DNA of 5,747 nt from the NCBI GenBank assembly GCA_937981305.1, contig CALJPB010000174.1:1-5747 (forward strand), in the 5' to 3' direction. Origin of the DNA: an uncultured Selenomonas sp. GTDB taxonomy: Bacteria; Bacillota; Negativicutes; Selenomonadales; Selenomonadaceae. The notes beneath the pieces are model-generated. The model did not search any database. It was not told the DNA's origin and saw only the letters and a program-made list of their open reading frames with translations. Shown in pieces: positions 1 through 4,482 of the stretch (the stretch's first letter is position 1; every line of letters begins with the position of its first letter). The translations under genes and the position numbers were made by a program.

Positions 1-311
1 TTCATGTTCGACTGTGTGCCGCTGCCCGTCTGCCAGACCGCGAGGGGGAAGTGCTCCGCAAGCTTGCCCGCGATGATCTCGTCGCACGCCGCCTTGATGG
101 CATCCAGACGTTTGTCGTCGAGCTTGCCGAGCTTGTTGTTTGCAATCGCGGCGGATTTCTTCAGAATGCCGAACGCGTGGATGATCTCGGCGGGCATCTT
201 CTCAATGCCGATGGGGAAGTTCTCAAAGCTGCGCTCCGTCTGCGCCGCCCAATACTTGTCCGCCGGAACTTTGACCTCACCGAGGGAATCGTGTTCGATA
301 CGATACTCCAT
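1..311 (-). CDS. fumC: Class II fumarate hydratase, N-terminal part (runs off left edge)
   Basis: Fumarase C interconverts fumarate and (S)-malate in the cytoplasm, with no iron-sulfur cluster; in anaerobes it often serves the reductive branch toward succinate. Only the first 103 codons are in the window, against about 460 for the family. The translation opens [20 protein letters not shown], typical of the class II N-terminus. It later reads [11 protein letters not shown] at residues 93-103, the substrate-binding loop; S97 and T99 match E. coli FumC S98 and T100. The equivalent loop of the related aspartase differs (GGAGTSVNMN type), so fumarase is preferred. The start ATG at 309-311 is preceded by AAGGAGGA (319-326) with 7-nt spacing. 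The gene follows the three-gene minus-strand unit in the same direction but appears to have its own promoter (364-392). The truncation is only the window edge; no frameshift is seen. Confidence 0.95.
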   Translation of the reverse strand, partial: MEYRIEHDSLGEVKVPADKYWAAQTERSFENFPIGIEKMPAEIIHAFGILKKSAAIANNKLGKLDDKRLDAIKAACDEIIAGKLAEHFPLAVWQTGSGTQSNM

Positions 312-363
312 TGGATTGTCCTCCTTAAAATTATGATAGTAGAGAGAAAAATCTGCTAATGAG

Positions 364-392
364 AGTATAGCACAAAAAAATGATATTGAGAA
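364..392 (-). promoter_or_regulatory. Candidate sigma-A promoter of fumC, extended -10
   Basis: On the minus strand the -35 element is TTCTCA (387-392, four of six consensus bases), then a 17-bp spacer, then the -10 element TATACT (364-369) preceded by TGC, which makes an extended -10. Transcription should start near 357, giving a leader of roughly 45 nt before the fumC ATG. The -35 hexamer lies inside the hairpin of the upstream operon's terminator. This is motif matching only; no start-site data. Confidence 0.6.
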
Positions 393-407
393 TATTTATC
401 TCAATAT
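374..407 (-). terminator. Intrinsic terminator of the three-gene membrane-protein unit
   Basis: The arms 399-407 and 383-391 are a perfect 9-bp inverted repeat (ATATTGAGA / TCTCAATAT) around a 7-nt loop. On the minus strand the hairpin is followed, after two bases, by a run of seven T (374-380). The stem has only two G-C pairs, so it may be weak or leaky. It overlaps the coding end of the Gx-transporter gene: the last codons form the first arm and the TAA (396-398) sits in the loop. Confidence 0.6.
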
Positions 408-881
408 TTTCTGTAAAATTATCTGTGCGGACATACCGATGCCGATGCCTGTCAATATTCCGACGAAGCCGAGTACGGGAGCGTAGGAAAAGAGGGCGGA
501 GGCCTGCATGACGGCGGCGGCGACGAGGAGCTGCGCCATGTTGTGCAGGAATCCGCCCGCTGCACTGATGCCGACGATGGACAGCTGCGTGTATTTTTTC
601 AGCAGCACCATCGCGGCAAAACTCGCCGCACCACCTGCGAGACTGTAGAGCATGGGTGCGATACCTCCACCGAAGAACGAGGAGAGGAGGATGCGCAGCG
701 TGAGCATGAGTGCTGCGTCGCGCGTCGGCAGGAGATGAAGTGCGATGAGTGTGACGATGGCGGCGAGCCCGAGCTTTGCGCCGGGGACGGGCAGCGGCAG
801 AGGGAGGAATCCCTCAAGTACAAAGAGGATGAGGGAGAGCGCGGTAAGCAGCGCAATGCGCGTCATGCGGTGTATCGTCAT
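396..881 (-). CDS. Gx transporter family membrane protein (Hpre_diP_synt_I type, EetB-like)
   Basis: This 161-aa protein is almost entirely hydrophobic, with five or six predicted membrane segments (about 8-28, 35-51, 55-70, 75-95, 102-128 and 134-155). The family hallmarks are PVPGAKLGLA near 32-40, RILLSSFFGGG at 63-73 and LYSLAGG at 78-84. Databases often name this family heptaprenyl diphosphate synthase component I, but it has no DDxxD prenyl-synthase motif and looks like an ECF S-component-type membrane protein; the ligand is unknown. In other Firmicutes such proteins sit beside a NusG domain II protein, as here, and the pair resembles EetB/EetA of flavin-based extracellular electron transfer loci (recalled family knowledge, not a search). 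The ATG at 879-881 lies 1 bp after the upstream TGA with only a weak Shine-Dalgarno (AAGTGA), so translation is probably coupled. Family assignment is secure; function is not. Confidence 0.85.
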   Translation of the reverse strand: MTIHRMTRIALLTALSLILFVLEGFLPLPLPVPGAKLGLAAIVTLIALHLLPTRDAALMLTLRILLSSFFGGGIAPMLYSLAGGAASFAAMVLLKKYTQLSIVGISAAGGFLHNMAQLLVAAAVMQASALFSYAPVLGFVGILTGIGIGMSAQIILQKILR

Positions 882-882
882 A

Positions 883-1221
883 TCACTTTACTTCGATGAG
901 GAGCTTGTGCGGCAGACAGGCGATTACATCGCCTTTTTTTGATGCCTTGCCCGTCTTGACGCAGACGAGGTCGGGGCAGTCCGCATCGACGACGGCAATG
1001 CTTTCATCCTCGATGCGGATCGTGTTCGCCCCGTGCTCATCCGCAATGACGATGTTCTCCGTACCCGTGTGTCCCGTGAGCGGGATGTCGTAGAGCTGCA
1101 CGTTGTCCTGTGTGATAACGGCATGACGCACGCCATTGTCCGTGCGTGTGAAAAAAAATATGGCACCGATCCCACAGAGAAGGAGCAGTGCGCCGATGAG
1201 GACGAGGTCGTTTTTCTTCAT
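883..1221 (-). CDS. NusG domain II-containing membrane-anchored protein (EetA-like)
   Basis: This small 112-aa protein has a basic start (MKKND), one membrane segment at about 6-25, and an extracytoplasmic NusG_II domain filling the rest. Its C-terminal signature is DADCPDLVC (79-87), then G-D-V-I at 97-100, then CLPHKLLIEV (102-111), with three cysteines at 82, 87 and 102. It lacks the NGN and KOW domains, so it is not the transcription factor NusG. The signal-anchor places the domain outside the membrane, where the cysteines could form a disulfide or bind a cofactor; this is inference. It is followed after 1 bp by the Gx-transporter gene, a recurrent partner in Firmicutes and similar to EetA-EetB. 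The ATG at 1219-1221 has an AGGGGA ribosome binding site (1227-1232) 5 nt upstream. The gap to the preceding gene is 48 bp, with no clear terminator or promoter. Confidence 0.85.
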   Translation of the reverse strand: MKKNDLVLIGALLLLCGIGAIFFFTRTDNGVRHAVITQDNVQLYDIPLTGHTGTENIVIADEHGANTIRIEDESIAVVDADCPDLVCVKTGKASKKGDVIACLPHKLLIEVK

Positions 1222-1269
1222 AGAAGTCCCCTGCCTTGACGAATGTTTTCAATAACAGTACAATAGCCT

Positions 1270-1758
1270 TTAGATGCCTTTTCCGAGCTCGCGCTGCCAG
1301 TAAGCAAGGTCGGGTTCGTTCAGCGGCAGGTCGATGGTCTGTCCGTTGTCGTAGTAGAAGCGGAGGCGGATGCCCGTCGCCTTGCGGACAGCGGGGAGGC
1401 TGGCGCGCGGGAGCTCGACGAACATTTTGTTTTCGTTTTTGTACGGGCTGTCCGCGCCCTCGGCGGGACGCGGCGTATATTTGGTAATTGCCTTCATCTC
1501 CCACGCAGTGCCGTCGGTGTAGAGGATGACATCGGGCAGGAGCTTCGCCTCGTCAAAGCGGTAGTCCCACAGCGCGAGGGTTGCCCCTTCAAGCCGTCCC
1601 TCACCCGTGTAAGATGCCTGAAAGTCGATGCGCGCATACGCGGAGAGGCTGCGTGCCGTGCGATGGTCGATCCGGTAGGTGTAGGAGAGCCCGAAGATGC
1701 CCGTGAGGATGAGGAGCATACCGATGAGGATGAGAAATTTACGGAATACGTTCTGCAA
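1270..1758 (-). CDS. Hypothetical protein with one N-terminal membrane anchor
   Basis: I do not recognise the family of this 162-aa protein. It has a basic N-terminus (MQNVFRKF), one hydrophobic segment at about 7-26 ending in GLSYTYR, and a soluble remainder of mixed alpha/beta character that probably lies outside the membrane. There are no cysteines, no lipobox and no obvious catalytic motif. The soluble part is rich in aromatic residues, for example LALWDYRFDE (61-70), RLRFYYDNGQ (131-140) and LAYWQREL (151-158). The start is a TTG (1756-1758) preceded by GGAGGAG (1763-1769). The next in-frame Met, residue 14, lies inside the membrane segment, so TTG is favoured. It is the first gene of the minus-strand unit, 48 bp upstream of the NusG domain II gene, which suggests a shared membrane-associated role. 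Codon use matches its neighbours. That it is a gene is well supported; function is unknown. Confidence 0.8.
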   Translation of the reverse strand: MQNVFRKFLILIGMLLILTGIFGLSYTYRIDHRTARSLSAYARIDFQASYTGEGRLEGATLALWDYRFDEAKLLPDVILYTDGTAWEMKAITKYTPRPAEGADSPYKNENKMFVELPRASLPAVRKATGIRLRFYYDNGQTIDLPLNEPDLAYWQRELGKGI

Positions 1759-1762
1759 GATG

Positions 1763-1769
1763 CTCCTCC
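1763..1769 (-). promoter_or_regulatory. Ribosome binding site that fixes a TTG start
   Basis: GGAGGAG lies 4 nt before TTG (1756-1758) on the minus strand. No ATG or GTG in frame fits this site, so it is the main argument for initiation at TTG in the 162-aa protein. Confidence 0.7.
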
Positions 1770-1790
1770 CTTCGATGGTGTTTTCTGGGT

Positions 1791-1820
1791 ATTATAACAT
1801 AGGGGAATGGGATTTGTCAG
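1791..1820 (-). promoter_or_regulatory. Strong sigma-A-type promoter for the three-gene membrane-protein unit
   Basis: On the minus strand the -35 element is CTGACA (1815-1820, five of six consensus bases), then 18 bp, then a perfect TATAAT (1791-1796) preceded by TGT, giving an extended -10. The start site should be near 1784, leaving a short leader of about 25 nt before the TTG at 1758. This is the best promoter match in the window. Confidence 0.75.
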
Positions 1821-1923
1821 CATTTTGGGAGACTCTGTGTCGCGAATCCCACGCGAACGCTTCGTTGCGCAAACGATTCACATCATGAGATAACAGGGGA
1901 TTTGGCATACAGGAGGGGATGAA

Positions 1924-2757
1924 ATGGCAGTAAAGCTATTCGTATCGGATCTGGATGGGACGATGCTGCCGGACGGAAATGTGGTGTCGGCGGAGAATAT
2001 CGCCGCTGTGCGCCGTGCGGTGGAGGCGGGGGTCACGGTGACAATCGCGACGGGGCGTATGTTCGAGGCGGCGCTGCCCGTCGCCCGCGCACTCGGCGTG
2101 GACGTGCCGATCATATCGTACAACGGCGGGCTCATCAAGAGCCCGAGCGGGCGCGTCTACGAGGAGCACACGGTCGATCCCGCGCTCGCGCATGACATCA
2201 TTGCGTTCTGCCAGGCGCGCGGCTGGTACATCCAGAGCTACAGCGGCGGCGTTCTGCGCTATGTGGAGGCGTGTGATGAGTCCCGCTTTTACGAGAACTC
2301 ACAGAAGCTGACGGGCGAGGCGGTCGGCTGGGACGGTCTCTTTGCGCACACGGAGGGCAACTGCAAGCTGCTCCTCGTGACGAAGGAGCTCTCGGTGACG
2401 CTCGCGCGGGCAGAGGCGGTGCTCGCTGCATTCGGCGAACACGTGGATGTGACGCGCTCGGCGGACTGCCTCATTGAGATCGTCCCGAAGGGGATCTCGA
2501 AGGCATCGGCACTGCGCTCCCTCGCGACAAAGCTCGGCATCGCGATTGAGGAGACGATGGCCATCGGTGATGCATACAACGATCTTCCCATGCTGAATGC
2601 TGCGGGCAAGAGCATCGCCATGGGCAACGCGTTCCCCGAGGTCAAAGAGGTGACGGACTATGAGACGCTGACCTGTGAGGAGAATGGTCTGGCGGCGGCG
2701 ATTTATCACTATGTGCTCGGCATGGGGGCGGATGCGCCCGTGCCGATGAAGGGGTAA
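1924..2757 (+). CDS. Cof-type HAD-IIB family phosphatase (first of a tandem pair)
   Basis: This is a 277-aa cytoplasmic HAD-superfamily hydrolase of the Cof/HAD-IIB subfamily, Mg-dependent phosphatases that mostly act on sugar phosphates and similar small phosphometabolites. All catalytic motifs are present: motif I DLDGT with nucleophile D9 and acid/base D11; motif II in IATGR with T43; motif III K193 in GISKASAL; motif IV GDAYND (215-220). The C2 cap domain lies between motifs II and III (about 80-185). Length is normal for the family (about 265-285). The start ATG follows AGGAGG (1911-1916) with 7-nt spacing. It is the first gene of the plus-strand run and ends 4 bp before a paralogue. The short tail after residue 264 (GMGADAPVPMKG) is beyond the usual domain end; its GAAGGGG coding stretch doubles as the next gene's ribosome binding site. 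The substrate cannot be deduced. Confidence 0.92.
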   Translation: MAVKLFVSDLDGTMLPDGNVVSAENIAAVRRAVEAGVTVTIATGRMFEAALPVARALGVDVPIISYNGGLIKSPSGRVYEEHTVDPALAHDIIAFCQARGWYIQSYSGGVLRYVEACDESRFYENSQKLTGEAVGWDGLFAHTEGNCKLLLVTKELSVTLARAEAVLAAFGEHVDVTRSADCLIEIVPKGISKASALRSLATKLGIAIEETMAIGDAYNDLPMLNAAGKSIAMGNAFPEVKEVTDYETLTCEENGLAAAIYHYVLGMGADAPVPMKG

Positions 2758-2761
2758 CGGA

Positions 2762-3556
2762 ATGGCGATCAAGCTCATTGCACTCGATCTGGACGGGACG
2801 CTCCTCACGTCGGACAAGAAAATCACGACGCGCACGAAGGACATCATTGCACGCGCCATGTCACGCGGTGTCACGGTGACGATCGCGACGGGGCGCATGC
2901 TGCGCTCGGCACTCTATTTCACGCGCCTCCTCGCCTCCGATGCACCGGTCATCTGCTGTAACGGCGGCTACGTCGGAACAGCGGAGGAAGAACCTGTCTT
3001 TGCACGTTATTTCGATCCTGCACTCACGCGGGAGTTCCTGACCTTTGCCTATGAACGAAACTGGTATGTGAACTGGTACAGCGGCATTGACATCTACGCG
3101 CCGGAGTACCGTGCGGACTATTTTACCGCCTATCGCACAACGGCAGGTTTTGTGGTACACGAGGTCGGCGACGATTATCTGCGCTATGCCGAGAACGTAC
3201 CGCAGTTCGTCCTGCGCGAGCTCACGCACGGCGTTGCTGCCTATGTGAGCGAGGTGCGGGCGCAGTTCGGCGACCGCCTTGTGCCGCAGCAGAATACGGG
3301 CACGAGCGTCGACATCAATCCGCCGGGCGTGAACAAGGCGGTCGGTGTGCAGGCTCTCGCGGATGCGATGGGGCTGACCCTCGACGAGGTCATGGTCGCG
3401 GGCGACGCGGACAACGACTTCGAGATGCTCGAGATGGGGGCATTCTCCGTCGTACCGGAGAACGGGCTGCCCGAGGCAAAGGAACGCGCCCGCTATGTGA
3501 CGGCATCGAACGATGCGAACGGAATCGCGCTTGCGATTGAGAAATTTGTACTGTGA
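2762..3556 (+). CDS. Cof-type HAD-IIB family phosphatase (second of a tandem pair)
   Basis: This 264-aa HAD-IIB hydrolase has an intact catalytic set: D9 and D11 in DLDGT, T43 in IATGR, K192 in GVNKAVGV, and GDADND (214-219). Its first 50 residues align without gaps to the upstream gene, sharing the stretch GVTVTIATGRM at identical positions 36-46, so the two are paralogues. The cap domains have diverged (for example NWYVNWYSGIDIYAPE at 100-115 against GWYIQSYSGG in the neighbour), which implies different substrates; that is inference, since substrate choice in this family is set by the cap. The ATG is 4 bp after the preceding TAA, with GAAGGGG (2748-2754) as ribosome binding site inside the previous gene. 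Its own TGA (3554-3556) overlaps the ribosome binding site of rapZ, consistent with one operon. The substrate is unknown. Confidence 0.92.
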   Translation: MAIKLIALDLDGTLLTSDKKITTRTKDIIARAMSRGVTVTIATGRMLRSALYFTRLLASDAPVICCNGGYVGTAEEEPVFARYFDPALTREFLTFAYERNWYVNWYSGIDIYAPEYRADYFTAYRTTAGFVVHEVGDDYLRYAENVPQFVLRELTHGVAAYVSEVRAQFGDRLVPQQNTGTSVDINPPGVNKAVGVQALADAMGLTLDEVMVAGDADNDFEMLEMGAFSVVPENGLPEAKERARYVTASNDANGIALAIEKFVL

Positions 3557-3567
3557 GGTGATCTGCA

Positions 3568-4479
3568 ATGGGAGAAACGAAGCGTACGGCGGAGAAGTTC
3601 CGCCCTGTGATCGTGACAGGGCTGTCGGGCGGCGGAAAGTCACTCGCGGCACGCTATATGGAGGATCTGGGCTATTTCTGTGTGGACAATCTGCCGCCGG
3701 TCTTCATTCCGAAGTTCATCGATCTCTGTCGTGAGACACATGGACAGATCAATCGCGTCGCCATTGTTGTGGACACGCGCAGCCGCGAGTTCTTCGATGA
3801 CTTCGTACGGATTCTCGGCGAGCTGGATGCGGGAAATGCTTCCTACGAACTGCTCTTCATCGAGGCATCCGACGATGTCATCATCCGACGCTACAAGGAG
3901 ACGCGCCGTCCGCATCCCCTCGCGCCCGACGCACGCATCTCGGAGGGCGTGACGCGCGAGCGGCGCCAGCTTGCCCCGATTCGTGCACGGGCAACGCAGC
4001 TGATCGACACCTCGAACCTGCGTAAGGCGGAGCTACGCGACATCATCCGGCAGTACTACGACACGCCGGGCGGGGATGCGGAGATGAACGTCAACATCCT
4101 CTCGTTCGGGTTCAAGTACGGAATACCTCTGGATGCCGACCTCGTCTTTGACGTGCGGTTTTTGCCGAATCCGTTCTATGTGGATGGTCTTCGCAGTAAG
4201 AGCGGAACGGTGCCGCAGGTCGCGTCCTACATCGAGTCGTATGATGTGACGCAGAAATTCGAGCAGTACCTCGACGGGCTGATCGACTTCCTCCTGCCGC
4301 AGTATGTAAAGGAGGGGAAAAGTCAGCTCGTCATTGCCATTGGGTGTACGGGGGGTATGCACCGCAGCGTGTTCATCGCAAAGCATCTCTATGACCGCAT
4401 CAAGGGCAGTTATGAGGTACATCTCGAGCACCGTGACCTCATGAAAAACGAGGTACAGGAACACGTGAGTGAGGGATAG
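3568..4479 (+). CDS. rapZ: RNase adapter protein RapZ (YvcJ), nucleotide-binding
   Basis: RapZ/YvcJ is a cytoplasmic two-domain P-loop protein. In E. coli it senses glucosamine-6-phosphate and delivers the sRNA GlmZ to RNase E; in Bacillus, YvcJ hydrolyses nucleotides and affects competence. Whether the E. coli role holds here is unknown. At 303 aa the length is typical (about 285-300). Visible landmarks are Walker A GLSGGGKS (18-25), YFCVDNLPP (36-44), VVDTRSREF (67-75), ETRRPHPL (111-118), SFGFKYGIP (179-187), DVRFLPNPF (195-203) and the C-terminal GCTGGMHRSV (259-268). Position 264 is Met, where E. coli has Lys, and the tail after HRD (288-290) is acidic instead of the basic tail of E. coli RapZ. 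The ATG at 3568 is preceded by AGGTGA (3556-3561), overlapping the stop of the HAD gene. The yvcK gene follows after 3 bp, the conserved rapZ-yvcK order. Confidence 0.96.
   Translation: MGETKRTAEKFRPVIVTGLSGGGKSLAARYMEDLGYFCVDNLPPVFIPKFIDLCRETHGQINRVAIVVDTRSREFFDDFVRILGELDAGNASYELLFIEASDDVIIRRYKETRRPHPLAPDARISEGVTRERRQLAPIRARATQLIDTSNLRKAELRDIIRQYYDTPGGDAEMNVNILSFGFKYGIPLDADLVFDVRFLPNPFYVDGLRSKSGTVPQVASYIESYDVTQKFEQYLDGLIDFLLPQYVKEGKSQLVIAIGCTGGMHRSVFIAKHLYDRIKGSYEVHLEHRDLMKNEVQEHVSEG
4471..4476 (+). promoter_or_regulatory. Ribosome binding site of yvcK within the end of rapZ
   Basis: GAGGGA at the very end of rapZ lies 6 nt before the ATG at 4483. A second in-frame ATG at 4492 would be 15 nt away, so 4483 is the better start. 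The overlap with rapZ's last codons supports translational coupling of the pair. Confidence 0.6.
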
Positions 4480-4482
4480 CGG

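Noticed and set aside
1..311. Aspartate ammonia-lyase as an alternative to fumarase
   Set aside because: The substrate loop reads TGSGTQSNM, the fumarase form, not the GGAGTSVNM form of aspartases.
4..359. Plus-strand frames of about 100 aa at the left edge
   Set aside because: They lie antisense to fumC, whose motifs and ribosome binding site are clear.
383..410. Bidirectional terminator, using the short TTTT after the hairpin on the plus strand
   Set aside because: The plus-strand T-run is only four bases and no plus-strand gene lies upstream, so only the minus-strand reading is meaningful.
883..1221. Transcription elongation/termination factor NusG
   Set aside because: The protein has a membrane anchor and only the NusG_II domain; NGN and KOW domains are missing, so a transcription role is not supported.
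1222..1269. Internal promoter or terminator between the 162-aa gene and the NusG domain II gene
   Set aside because: TTGTAC is followed by no acceptable -10 at proper spacing, and there is no hairpin with a T-run.
2299..3652. Minus-strand reading frames of 199 and 263 aa opposite the two HAD genes
   Set aside because: The overlapping plus-strand frames have complete HAD catalytic motifs; the antisense frames have none and are explained by codon bias of the real genes.
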